Assembly (NCBI GenBank): GCA_946886995.1
Contig: CAMPJU010000070.1
Coordinates: forward strand, 1-6,753
Source of the DNA: an uncultured Lysobacteraceae bacterium
Lineage (GTDB): Bacteria > Pseudomonadota > Gammaproteobacteria > Xanthomonadales > Xanthomonadaceae
DNA length: 6,753 nt
Reading direction: 5' to 3'
Under the pieces are notes generated by a model. The model searched no databases and was not told the DNA's origin. It was given only the letters and a program-made list of their open reading frames with translations. Positions 1 to 5,954 of this stretch are shown here, in pieces (position 1 is the stretch's first letter; each line of letters starts with the position of its first letter). Both the position numbers and the translations under genes were made by a program.

Positions 1-1
1 G

Positions 2-205
2 GCCCGCACGGTGGTGATGCGCAATCCCGCCGCCGTGGTCGCGGTCGCCGCCGGCGCGGGCGCGCTGTGGTATCTGGCGCGACGCCGCGCGAAGCAGGCC
101 GAGAACGGATCGGCTGACGGCAATTCGACCCGGGTCGAGGCCAGGAAGGGCAACGGCACCCGCCGCACCACGGCCCGCAAGCGGGCGCGCAAGACTGCGG
201 AGTAA
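2..205 (+). CDS. Small hypothetical protein, hydrophobic segment plus basic tail (5' end uncertain, probably partial)
   Basis: The reading frame is open to the left window edge. GTG at 11 and 14 and ATG at 17 are possible starts, but none has a visible ribosome binding site, so the gene may begin outside the window. From the GTG at 11 the product is 64 residues. It has a short Ala/Val/Gly-rich hydrophobic stretch (about residues 7-21, ending in WYLARRR), then a polar Gly/Asn/Ser segment and a strongly basic Arg/Lys/Thr tail rich in RRTTARKRARK. This resembles a single membrane helix with a cytoplasmic cationic tail, or the C-terminal end of a longer membrane or DNA-binding protein with a histone-like tail. 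I do not recognise the family. The TAA stop lies 12 bases from the stop of the convergent kinase gene, with no obvious terminator between them. Confidence 0.5.
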   Translation, partial: ARTVVMRNPAAVVAVAAGAGALWYLARRRAKQAENGSADGNSTRVEARKGNGTRRTTARKRARKTAE

Positions 206-217
206 CAGGAGGCCGGA

Positions 218-1324
218 CTAGCTCGCGACCGGCAGCTCGATGATGAACCGGGCGCCGCCGCCGTCGCGATCCTCGTACCAGAGCTGGCCACCGGCGTGAT
301 CCACGATCTGGCGCGCCAGTGACAGCCCCAGGCCGCTGGACATCCCGTTGGCCGGGTCGTCGTCGGTCAGGCGCACGAACGGCTTGAACAGTTCGCGGCG
401 CCGGCGCTCCGGGATCCCGGGGCCCCGGTCTTCCGCCCACAACTGCCAGTACTCCGGCGCGCCGCGGCGCGCGCTGAGGTCGAGCACGCCGCCTTCGGTC
501 GCGTACTTCATCGCGTTGCTCACCAGGTTCTCGGCGACCTGGCGCAGCACCAGCGGATCCATCGCGACCATCGCGTCGGCCGGCGGGATGTCGCACGCCA
601 GGCGCATGCCGCGCGATTCGAGCTGCAGTTCATAGCGGTCGCGCAGCCATTCCAGCACCTCGGACAGCCTGGCCCGCGCGCCGTCGCCGCCGGACTCGGA
701 CGGCCGCCCGCGGCGCGCCTGGGTTTCCAGGTAGCGGCGGATGTACCCCAGCGCATCCTGTGCGCTGTCCTCGATCATCTGCAGGTAGCGCGGCACGCGC
801 TCGGGCTTGCACGCGCCCTGCAGCAGCATGTCGCTGGCGAACACCACGCTGCTCAGCGGGTTCTTCAGGTCGTGCGCCACCAGGTTGACCAGTTCCTGCC
901 GTTCGCGCGCGACGCGCTCGAGTCGGTCGCGGGTGAGCTTGAGGCCCAGGTGCGCGTTGACGCGCGCCAGCAGTTCCTCGGGCATGAAGGGCTTGGTGAC
1001 ATAGTCGACGGCGCCGGCGTCGAACGCGCGCAGCAGCATCTCGCGGTCCTGCGCGGCGGTGAGGAACACGACAGGGACCTGCCCGAGCTCGGGCTGTTGC
1101 TTGATCCGCGTGATCAGCTCGAAGCCGTCCATGCCGGGCATCATCATGTCCAGCAACATCAGGTCGGGAACCTGCGTGCCGGCGAGTTCGAGCGCGGCCT
1201 CGCCGTCGCTCGCCGAGAGCACCTCGTAGCCATGGCGGGTGAGCAGCGCGGAAACGACGCGCAGGTTCGCGGGCTGGTCGTCGACGACGAGGATCCGTCC
1301 GGCCGTGTGTCCGGTGCTGGGCAA
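218..1324 (-). CDS. Receiver-histidine kinase hybrid (soluble two-component sensor kinase)
   Basis: This 368-residue cytoplasmic signalling protein has an N-terminal response-regulator receiver domain followed by a histidine kinase core. Receiver, about residues 10-125: acidic pair D15-D16, phospho-acceptor D59 in LLDMMMPGMDG, conserved T89 and K111 in TKPF. Dimerisation/phosphotransfer domain, about 140-200: H151 in the H-box AHDLKNPL. ATPase domain, about 250-366: N box with N270 (ENLVSNAMKYA), G1 box DRGPGIP at 299-305, F box near FKPF, G2 box SGLGLS at 330-335. No membrane segment or sensor domain is present, so the input is probably phosphotransfer to the receiver or a partner protein. 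By family knowledge the kinase autophosphorylates H151. The final target cannot be inferred, as no partner regulator is adjacent. The start is TTG, supported by a GGGAG site 7 bases upstream and by the receiver beginning about ten residues later. The gene is last in a minus-strand trio, 89 bases after the RluE-like gene. Confidence 0.92.
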   Translation of the reverse strand: MPSTGHTAGRILVVDDQPANLRVVSALLTRHGYEVLSASDGEAALELAGTQVPDLMLLDMMMPGMDGFELITRIKQQPELGQVPVVFLTAAQDREMLLRAFDAGAVDYVTKPFMPEELLARVNAHLGLKLTRDRLERVARERQELVNLVAHDLKNPLSSVVFASDMLLQGACKPERVPRYLQMIEDSAQDALGYIRRYLETQARRGRPSESGGDGARARLSEVLEWLRDRYELQLESRGMRLACDIPPADAMVAMDPLVLRQVAENLVSNAMKYATEGGVLDLSARRGAPEYWQLWAEDRGPGIPERRRRELFKPFVRLTDDDPANGMSSGLGLSLARQIVDHAGGQLWYEDRDGGGARFIIELPVAS

Positions 1325-1331
1325 GGCTTGT

Positions 1332-1336
1332 CTCCC
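1332..1336 (-). promoter_or_regulatory. Ribosome binding site supporting the TTG start of the kinase gene
   Basis: On the minus strand the sequence reads GGGAG, then seven bases, then TTG. There is no ATG or GTG nearby in frame with comparable support, so this site decides the start. Just upstream (1340-1352) is a small perfect hairpin, GCCGC-GAG-GCGGC on the + strand, which could affect ribosome access. Confidence 0.6.
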
Positions 1337-1371
1337 GATGCCGCGAGGCGGCGACGCTCCCCTGTCCGCGT

Positions 1372-1380
1372 ACGCTAGCA
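1372..1380 (-). promoter_or_regulatory. Weak extended -10 promoter candidate ahead of the kinase gene
   Basis: On the minus strand the gap between the RluE-like gene and the kinase reads TGC-TAGCGT, an extended -10 form (TGn plus a hexamer matching TATAAT at T1, A2 and T6). No convincing -35 element lies 16-18 bases upstream. If used, transcription would begin near 1365, about 40 bases before the TTG start. This is weak evidence that the kinase can be transcribed separately from the gene upstream. Confidence 0.2.
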
Positions 1381-1413
1381 GGAACCGTCGGAAACGGGGT
1401 GCCGTCCAGACAG

Positions 1414-1971
1414 CTACCTGAACGGTCCGGCGACCGGCGTCACGTTTTTCCAGATGCCCGGCGCAATCCCGTCCAGCGCGACGTTTCCGACGGCGACACG
1501 CACCAGCCGCAGGGTGGGCAGCCCGACCGCGGCGGTCATCCGCCGCACCTGCCGGTTGCGACCTTCGCGCAGTTCGAGTTCAAGCCACGCGTCGGGAACC
1601 GACTTGCGGAAACGGACCGGAGGATCGCGGGGCCAGAGGTCCGGAGGAGCGATGCATCGCGCGCCAGCCGGAAGGGTGGGGCCGTCCTTCAGTTCGATGC
1701 CCGAGCGCAGCGCCGAGAGTTGCGACGCCTCCGGCTCGCCCTCGACCTGCACCCAGTACGTCTTGGGCTGCTTGTGCCGCGGGTCGGTGAGGCGATGGGC
1801 GAGCGCACCGTCGTCGGTGAGCAGCAGCAGGCCTTCCGAATCGGCGTCCAGCCGGCCCGCGGGATAGACGCCTGCCGGCAGGCCGAACCCGGCCAGCGTC
1901 GGCCGGGCCGGCGTGCTGCGGTCGGTGAACTGGCACAGCACGCCGAACGGCTTGTTGAAAGCGATGAGCAT
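1414..1971 (-). CDS. rluE: 23S rRNA pseudouridine synthase, RluE-like
   Basis: This 185-residue RsuA/RluB/E/F-family pseudouridine synthase lacks an S4 RNA-binding domain, as RluE does. Visible landmarks are the N-terminal [13 protein letters not shown] (residues 5-17), the catalytic motif [11 protein letters not shown] with D42 as the nucleophile, [12 protein letters not shown], the [12 protein letters not shown] stretch (113-124) and [12 protein letters not shown] near 136-147. The last three are recalled features of E. coli RluE, which converts U2457 of 23S rRNA to pseudouridine, so the subfamily call is stronger than a generic RsuA-type call. Length is normal for a protein consisting only of the catalytic domain. 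The ATG at 1971 is chosen because the conserved domain begins directly after it. No clear ribosome binding site precedes it, and the frame stays open upstream. The gene lies 74 bases downstream of the methyltransferase lipoprotein gene on the same strand. Confidence 0.9.
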   Translation of the reverse strand: MLIAFNKPFGVLCQFTDRSTPARPTLAGFGLPAGVYPAGRLDADSEGLLLLTDDGALAHRLTDPRHKQPKTYWVQVEGEPEASQLSALRSGIELKDGPTLPAGARCIAPPDLWPRDPPVRFRKSVPDAWLELELREGRNRQVRRMTAAVGLPTLRLVRVAVGNVALDGIAPGIWKNVTPVAGPFR

Positions 1972-2045
1972 GGACAGCGGAAAGCCGTTGGTTGGTCGAC
2001 CGACGTCGGCCGTGGCGACGGCACGACTACCGCCGCCGCTTGTCG

Positions 2046-2957
2046 TTACCCGCGGCGCGGCTTGCGGAACCGCAACGTCATCCGGTCGCTCTCGCCGATC
2101 GCCTGGTACTTCGCGTCGTCGGCGTCCTCGTGGTCGTTGCTCGGCGGCAGCGTCCAGACGCCATTGGGATGGTCGGCGGTGTCGCGCGGGTTGGCGTTGA
2201 CCTCGCTGCGTTCTTCCAGCTCGAACCCCGCGTCAGTGGCCAGCTGCACGACCAGGTCCTCGGTGAGGTAGCCGGATGACGCCATGTCTTGCGGCGACGT
2301 GCCGGGCTTCGCGCGATGGTCCACCACGCCGAGCGTGCCGCCCGGCGCCAGCACGTCGAAGAATGCGGCGAAATACTCCGCCGCGTTCCCGTCGTCCACC
2401 CAGTTGTGCGCATTCCGGAACGTCAGCACGACGTCCGCCGATCCGGCCGGGCCGAACACGGGCTGCGCCGGATCGAACACGCGCACGTCGGGGGTGCCGT
2501 AGGTTTCCGGTGCATCGGAGAACTTCGCGCGCAACGCCTCGTTGAGGCGGTAGCGATACGCCGGCTGGTCGGGGATCGCGTCGTCCCACACCGCGGCGAC
2601 GTAGTGCCCTTCGTCGCGCACCAGCGGCGCGAGGACCTCGGCGTACCAGCCGCCCCCGGGGGTGATCTCCACGACGGTGTCGTCTGGTTCGACGCCGAAG
2701 AACGCGAGCGTCTCGGCCGGATGGCGGTGGGGGTCGCGGGCGACGTTGGCGGGGTCGCGCCAGTTCCCGGCGACGGCGGCATCGATGCCGGCGCGCGCAT
2801 CCGGCACTGCATCGGGTCCGGGCGTTGTGGCGGCACCGTCGGTGGGTGCGTCCGCGGTCGCCGCTTCGGGCGTTGCGTCGTCGGAATCCGCCGCACAGGC
2901 GGTCAGGGCGAGCGCGACGAGCAGGGCGCCGGCGAGGGCGTGTGGCATGCGGTTCAT
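2046..2957 (-). CDS. Predicted class I SAM-dependent methyltransferase with lipoprotein signal
   Basis: The product is 303 residues from the ATG at 2957. The N-terminus is a lipoprotein signal: a short basic start, the hydrophobic run [15 protein letters not shown], and a lipobox LTAC with C21 as the lipidated residue. Residue +2 is Ala rather than Asp, which favours outer-membrane sorting. Residues 22-57 form a low-complexity Ala/Asp/Thr/Pro linker. The rest looks like a Rossmann methyltransferase: motif [18 protein letters not shown] (95-111), a hydrophobic strand with acidic end [12 protein letters not shown] (175-186), and [13 protein letters not shown] (204-216). This matches my recollection of a family annotated as predicted methyltransferases (COG4798-like), whose substrate I do not know. 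Motif I has Thr-Pro where the usual E/DxGxGxG form has x-Gly. In-frame extension upstream toward 3254 is non-coding in character and crosses the promoter region. Finding a SAM-binding fold outside the cytoplasm is odd. Confidence 0.85.
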   Translation of the reverse strand: MNRMPHALAGALLVALALTACAADSDDATPEAATADAPTDGAATTPGPDAVPDARAGIDAAVAGNWRDPANVARDPHRHPAETLAFFGVEPDDTVVEITPGGGWYAEVLAPLVRDEGHYVAAVWDDAIPDQPAYRYRLNEALRAKFSDAPETYGTPDVRVFDPAQPVFGPAGSADVVLTFRNAHNWVDDGNAAEYFAAFFDVLAPGGTLGVVDHRAKPGTSPQDMASSGYLTEDLVVQLATDAGFELEERSEVNANPRDTADHPNGVWTLPPSNDHEDADDAKYQAIGESDRMTLRFRKPRRG

Positions 2958-2963
2958 GGATCG

Positions 2964-2967
2964 CTCC
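2964..2967 (-). promoter_or_regulatory. Ribosome binding site deciding the methyltransferase start
   Basis: GGAG lies six bases before the ATG at 2957 on the minus strand, ideal spacing. A second in-frame ATG at 2948 (residue 4) would sit 15 bases away, so the first ATG is preferred. Three tandem copies of CGGGT (2967-2981, + strand) abut this site within the leader. Confidence 0.6.
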
Positions 2968-2981
2968 GGGTCGGGTCGGGT
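2967..2981 (+). repeat. Three tandem CGGGT repeats in a gene leader
   Basis: CGGGT occurs three times in direct succession, followed by the near-copy CGAGG. It lies between the -10 candidate and the start codon of the methyltransferase lipoprotein gene and touches its ribosome binding site. Confidence 0.7.
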
Positions 2982-2989
2982 CGAGGGGC

Positions 2990-3018
2990 AGCCTAGCGCC
3001 GCGCGACGGCGCTGTCGC
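2990..3018 (-). promoter_or_regulatory. Sigma-70-like promoter candidate for the methyltransferase lipoprotein gene
   Basis: On the minus strand, GCGACA (3013-3018; matches TTGACA in the last four positions) is separated by exactly 17 bases from TAGGCT (2990-2995; matches TATAAT at T1, A2 and T6). Transcription would begin near 2983, giving a leader of about 26 bases that includes the CGGGT repeats and the ribosome binding site. Spacing and leader length fit, but the individual hexamers are imperfect. Confidence 0.35.
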
Positions 3019-3104
3019 GCCATCGCGGGCGGCCTTGCTGAAAGGCGCCTGAAAACACGCGTCTGCGGGTACGGATGCTTCAGTCGCGGTTGCGGCCGCG
3101 TTTC

Positions 3105-3110
3105 GATACT
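3105..3110 (+). promoter_or_regulatory. Possible -10 element for the Ax21-family gene
   Basis: GATACT on the + strand matches TATAAT in four of six positions and is among the few AT-containing hexamers in the 210-base divergent region. It would give a start near 3117 and a leader of about 52 bases. No good -35 lies 16-18 bases upstream. The segment just before it contains the 8-base palindrome GCGGCCGC (3092-3099), and further upstream is TGAAA-GGCGCC-TGAAA (3039-3054), so regulator binding here is possible but unproven. Confidence 0.22.
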
Positions 3111-3159
3111 GCGCGCACCGGCATGGATCCCGTGCCGGCCCATAAGCAAGCAGAGAAGA

Positions 3160-3163
3160 GAGG
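3160..3163 (+). promoter_or_regulatory. Ribosome binding site of the Ax21-family gene
   Basis: GAGG, within a purine-rich run (3152-3163), lies five bases before the ATG at 3169. It marks this ATG as the start and excludes the much longer in-frame extension that opens upstream at 2662 across the divergent gene. Confidence 0.65.
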
Positions 3164-3168
3164 TCCCC

Positions 3169-3756
3169 ATGCATCGCTCCTCCCCGAAGCACCGCAACCT
3201 GATCGTCGCCCTGCTGGTCGGGCTCCCCGCAGTCGGCCTGGCCGCTTCGGCCAATGCCGCCGAGGGCCTGTCCTACGACTACGTGCAGGGTGGCTATGCC
3301 GCGACGAACACCGATGGCGCCGACGCCGAAGGTTTCGGCGGCGAGGCCTCGTTCGCGGTCCATCCGAACTTCCATGTGTTCGGCGGCTACAACTCGCAGG
3401 AGATCGATGATTCGTCGATCGACCTGGAGAACTGGCGCGCCGGCGTTGGCTACAACCACCCAGTCTCCGCCAATACCGACCTGCTGACCCGGGTGGCCTA
3501 CGAGAACTACCAGGCCGACGAGGTGGGGCTGGACGAGGACGGCTGGAGCGCCGAAGTCGGCGTGCGCAGCGCGCTCACCACGAACCTCGAGGGTTATGCC
3601 CTGGCCGGCTACGAGGATGGCGACGACTTCGACGGTTCGGCGTACGGCCGCGTCGGCGCGCAGGTGAAGTTCAACCCGAACTGGGGCGTGACCGGCGACG
3701 TGAAGTTCGCCGACGGCGACACCCAGTGGTTCGTCGGTCCGCGCTTCACCTGGTAA
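3169..3756 (+). CDS. ax21: Ax21-family outer-membrane beta-barrel protein
   Basis: The protein has 195 residues. The N-terminus is a Sec signal peptide: basic segment MHRSSPKHRN, hydrophobic core LIVALLVGLPAVGLAA, and probable cleavage after ANA (about residue 30), leaving a mature start AEGLSYDYVQGGY. The rest shows alternating beta-barrel strands separated by acidic, Gly/Asp-rich loops, including FHVFGGYNSQ, WRAGVGYNHPVSANTDLLTRVAYENY, LEGYALAGYEDGDD and GRVGAQVKFNPNWGV. It ends in WFVGPRFTW, with the terminal aromatic residue expected for BAM-dependent assembly. These phrases match my recollection of Ax21/Omp-type proteins of Xanthomonas, Stenotrophomonas and relatives. In those genera Ax21 is a secreted or outer-membrane protein linked to vesicles. 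Its earlier claimed role as the rice XA21 immune trigger was retracted. The gene is apparently monocistronic, with its own terminator. The symbol indicates family membership and not proven function. Confidence 0.9.
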   Translation: MHRSSPKHRNLIVALLVGLPAVGLAASANAAEGLSYDYVQGGYAATNTDGADAEGFGGEASFAVHPNFHVFGGYNSQEIDDSSIDLENWRAGVGYNHPVSANTDLLTRVAYENYQADEVGLDEDGWSAEVGVRSALTTNLEGYALAGYEDGDDFDGSAYGRVGAQVKFNPNWGVTGDVKFADGDTQWFVGPRFTW

Positions 3757-3825
3757 CCCATGACGGCAGATTCCTGCCTGGCGGTTTGCGCGGCGCGCGG
3801 GCTCTCCTTCGCGCGTCGCGTCTTC

Positions 3826-3858
3826 GGAAGCCCGGCCTCGGCCGGGCTTCCACTTTTT
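3826..3858 (+). terminator. Rho-independent terminator of the Ax21-family gene
   Basis: There is a perfect 11-bp inverted repeat, GGAAGCCCGGC (3826-3836) and GCCGGGCTTCC (3841-3851), with a four-base CTCG loop, followed two bases later by TTTTT (3854-3858). It lies 69 bases after the stop codon at 3756. The T run is only on the + strand side, but the same hairpin lies just beyond the stop of the convergent gpsA gene and may slow that transcript as well. Confidence 0.9.
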
Positions 3859-3869
3859 CGCCCTTCGCT

Positions 3870-4895
3870 TCAGTCGCCGAACAACCCGTCCGGGTATTCG
3901 GCCTTCTGTCCGCGCGACAGCAATTGCCGCAGTCCTTCGGCCGGCGTGATGCGCCCGTGCAGTGCCGCATGCACCTTGGCCGTGATCGGCAGTTCGACGC
4001 CGTGGCGTTCGGACAGCCGCATCACTTCGTCGGCGGTCTGCACCGATTCCACCACCTGGCCGATCTCGCGCACGGCGTCCTCGAGTGATTGCCCGCGCCC
4101 GAGCGCCAGGCCCAGCCGCCGGTTGCGCGACAGGTCGCCGGTACAGGTGAGCACCAGGTCGCCGAGGCCCGCCAGGCCCATCAGGGTTTCCGCGCGGCCG
4201 CCGATGGCGTGGTTGAGCCGGAGCATCTCGTTGAGCCCGCGCGTGATCAGCCCGGCCCGTGCGTTGAGCCCCAGTTGCATGCCGTCGGCGACGCCGGTGG
4301 CGACCGCGAGCACGTTCTTCATCGCACCGCCGAGTTCGGCGCCGCGCATGTCGTCGCCCGTGTAGGCGCGGAACGACGGCCCATGCAGTACATCGGCGAC
4401 CTGCTTGGCGAACGCCGGCGGGTCGGCATGCACCGTGAGCGCGGTCGGCAGGCCCGCGGCCACCTCGCGCGCGAACGAAGGCCCGGTCACCACGGCCAGG
4501 GGCACGTCGTCGCCGAGCGATTCGCGGGCGACCTCATGCAGGAACCGCCCCGAACCCGGCTCGAAACCCTTGGTCGCCCAGGCGACCCCGGCGCCCGCGG
4601 GCCGGTGCGGTGCCAGCGCATGCAGCGTCTCGGCGAACGCGTGGGACGGCACCACCACCAGTACCAGCGTGGCGCCATCGAGCGCGGCGCGCAGGTCGCC
4701 GGTCGCGCGCAAGGCGCCCGGCAACTTCACGCCGGGCAGGTACCGCACGTTCTCGTGGTCGGCGTCGATCGCGGCGGTGGCCGCGGCATCGCGGCCCCAC
4801 AGGACGGTCGGGTGTCCGTGTCGGGCGGTCAGCGCGGCGAGCGCGGTGCCCCAGGAGCCCGCGCCCAGTACCGCCAGCCTGGTCGGCGTGGCCAT
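3870..4895 (-). CDS. gpsA: Glycerol-3-phosphate dehydrogenase [NAD(P)+]
   Basis: This 341-residue cytoplasmic enzyme reduces dihydroxyacetone phosphate to sn-glycerol 3-phosphate, the backbone for phospholipid synthesis. The N-terminal Rossmann motif [10 protein letters not shown] is at 11-20. Further family landmarks are PSHAF (83-87), ATKGFE (107-112), the [10 protein letters not shown] segment (137-146) and GGAMKNVLA with the catalytic-base lysine K193. The C-terminal domain carries NEM near 221-223, [20 protein letters not shown] (239-258), and the end EYPDGLF. Length is typical of bacterial GpsA. The ATG at 4895 fits the start of the first strand. It has no strong ribosome binding site but lies four bases after the secB stop, suggesting translational coupling. 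It is the last gene of the right-hand operon and converges on the Ax21-family gene. Confidence 0.97.
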   Translation of the reverse strand: MATPTRLAVLGAGSWGTALAALTARHGHPTVLWGRDAAATAAIDADHENVRYLPGVKLPGALRATGDLRAALDGATLVLVVVPSHAFAETLHALAPHRPAGAGVAWATKGFEPGSGRFLHEVARESLGDDVPLAVVTGPSFAREVAAGLPTALTVHADPPAFAKQVADVLHGPSFRAYTGDDMRGAELGGAMKNVLAVATGVADGMQLGLNARAGLITRGLNEMLRLNHAIGGRAETLMGLAGLGDLVLTCTGDLSRNRRLGLALGRGQSLEDAVREIGQVVESVQTADEVMRLSERHGVELPITAKVHAALHGRITPAEGLRQLLSRGQKAEYPDGLFGD

Positions 4896-4899
4896 CGGG

Positions 4900-5427
4900 T
4901 CAGGCGTTGCCGGCGGTCTCCGGGCCTGCCAGCCCCTCGCCGGACTGCTGGCCCTGTGCCGCGCGCTGGCGCAGGCCCTCGGCGTACAGGCCCTCGAAGT
5001 TGATCGGCTGCAGGTAGAACGCCGGGAAGCCGCCGGCCTGCACCAGGTCGCTCACCAGTTGGCGGGCGTACGGGTACAGCACGTGCGGGCACTGGATGCC
5101 GAGCATCGCGTCCAGCGTCTGCGCCTCGAAGCCGCGCAGGTTGAACAGGCCGGCCTGCTGCACCTCTGCCAGGTACAGCGGCTTGTCGTTGGCCTTGCAG
5201 GTCAGGGTGACGCCGAGCACCACCTCGAACACGTTGTCGCCCACGCGCTGGACGCGCTGGTTGAGGTTGAGCTGCAACTGCGGCTGCGTCTGCTCGTTGA
5301 ACACCTGCGGCGCGCCCGGGACCTCGAAGGAGACGTCCTTCACGTAGATCTTCTCGACCGAGAACGACGGGCCCGCGGGCGTCTCGGGGGTGGCGGCAGC
5401 GGCGCCGTTCTGGGTGTCTTCGGCCAT
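4900..5427 (-). CDS. secB: Protein-export chaperone SecB
   Basis: This 175-residue cytosolic chaperone forms a tetramer that holds preproteins unfolded and passes them to SecA for Sec export. The N-terminal strand segment [19 protein letters not shown] lies at 22-40, followed by [27 protein letters not shown] and [11 protein letters not shown]. Late landmarks are [24 protein letters not shown] (113-136, given here only as a span whose key parts are [10 protein letters not shown] and GGFP) and [12 protein letters not shown] (137-148). A polar, Gly/Gln/Ala-rich tail (153-175) makes it about 20 residues longer than E. coli SecB. The ATG at 5427 is preferred because GGAG lies nine bases before it and the frame upstream crosses the intergenic region into the rhodanese gene. 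gpsA follows after four bases, the same secB-gpsA order found in many proteobacteria. Confidence 0.97.
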   Translation of the reverse strand: MAEDTQNGAAAATPETPAGPSFSVEKIYVKDVSFEVPGAPQVFNEQTQPQLQLNLNQRVQRVGDNVFEVVLGVTLTCKANDKPLYLAEVQQAGLFNLRGFEAQTLDAMLGIQCPHVLYPYARQLVSDLVQAGGFPAFYLQPINFEGLYAEGLRQRAAQGQQSGEGLAGPETAGNA

Positions 5428-5436
5428 GGGGGATAG

Positions 5437-5440
5437 CTCC
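5437..5440 (-). promoter_or_regulatory. Ribosome binding site of secB
   Basis: GGAG on the minus strand lies nine bases before the ATG at 5427, with a C-rich spacer. It supports this start over any in-frame start further upstream in the intergenic gap. Confidence 0.55.
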
Positions 5441-5464
5441 AACGGAATTCGGGAAAAGAGGACG

Positions 5465-5473
5465 ATTATGGCA
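5465..5473 (-). promoter_or_regulatory. Extended -10 promoter candidate for secB-gpsA
   Basis: In the 80-base gap between the rhodanese and secB genes the minus strand reads TGCCATAAT: TG, one base, then CATAAT, which matches TATAAT in five of six positions. That is an exact extended -10 arrangement and is conspicuous in DNA this GC-rich. The predicted start is near 5458, giving a leader of about 30 bases that includes the secB ribosome binding site. No recognisable -35 is present, which extended -10 promoters can tolerate. Confidence 0.5.
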
Positions 5474-5507
5474 TGCGTCGCGCGGCGCCCGGCCCGCGAC
5501 GGGGGCG

Positions 5508-5954
5508 TCAGGCGCGGCCGCGGACCAGGGGCAGGTCGGCCTGCTGCCAGGCGGCGACCCCGCCCTCGAGCCAGTGCACCCGCGAGAAGCCCGCCTTGCG
5601 CAGGCGCGCCGCGGCGGCCATCGAGGCCTGGCCGTTCTTGCAGGTGACCACCACGGGCAGGTCGCGGACTTTCGCCAGCTGCTTGTGTTCCGGGTCGAAC
5701 TGGCCCGCCGCGATGTTCCTGGCGCCGGCGATGTGGCCCTTCTCGAAATCGCCCGAGGGCGAGAGGTCGACCAGCAGCGCGTTCTCGCGATTGAGCAGGT
5801 CGGTCAGCTGCGCGGGCCGCAGCGCCTTGAACCCGCGGGTGAGCCGCGACAGTTCGGTCCACAGGATGGCGAGCGTCAGGCCGGCCAGCGCCAGCGACAG
5901 GAACGGATGGCGGCCGGCGAAGGCGGCGAGTTCGGCAAGGGTCACGGCGATCAT
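5508..5954 (-). CDS. Membrane-anchored rhodanese-like sulfurtransferase (YibN-like)
   Basis: The product is 148 residues. One N-terminal membrane helix (about 16-33, [17 protein letters not shown]) is followed by a single rhodanese domain (about 45-145). The active-site loop is CKNGQAS with C105 as the expected persulfide-carrying cysteine. Other family landmarks are [19 protein letters not shown] (60-78; the usual D-x-R position is D-L-S here) and the C-terminal LEGGVAAW (129-136). Architecture and length match E. coli YibN, whose gene also sits near secB-gpsA. YibN has been reported to associate with the YidC insertase, but that is not shown here. The start ATG at 5954 overlaps the upstream lipoprotein stop as ATGA, with GGGA six bases before it, so the pair is probably translationally coupled. 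The sulfur donor and acceptor are unknown. A longer in-frame extension to 6200 overlaps the lipoprotein gene and is rejected. Confidence 0.88.
   Translation of the reverse strand: MIAVTLAELAAFAGRHPFLSLALAGLTLAILWTELSRLTRGFKALRPAQLTDLLNRENALLVDLSPSGDFEKGHIAGARNIAAGQFDPEHKQLAKVRDLPVVVTCKNGQASMAAAARLRKAGFSRVHWLEGGVAAWQQADLPLVRGRA

Noticed and set aside
212..234. GCCGG...CCGGC inverted repeat at the convergent junction of the first two genes
   Set aside because: The stem is only five base pairs with a long loop and no T run on either strand, so it is too weak to call a terminator.
872..1378. 168-codon + strand open frame opposite the kinase gene
   Set aside because: It is antisense to a gene with clear domains. 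High GC content produces long open frames on the opposite strand, and the translation shows no recognisable motif.
1994..2008. Adjacent palindromes GGTCGACC and CGACGTCG between the methyltransferase and RluE-like genes
   Set aside because: There is no T run and no stable hairpin arm, so it is not a convincing terminator. Short palindromes like these are expected in GC-rich DNA.
2233..3459. 408-codon minus-strand frame spanning the methyltransferase and Ax21-family genes
   Set aside because: Its translation is Arg/Ala-rich shadow sequence and it overlaps two well supported genes and their promoter region.
4089..5436. Long + strand open frames opposite gpsA and secB
   Set aside because: They are antisense to two unmistakable core genes and have the low-complexity composition typical of GC-rich shadow frames.
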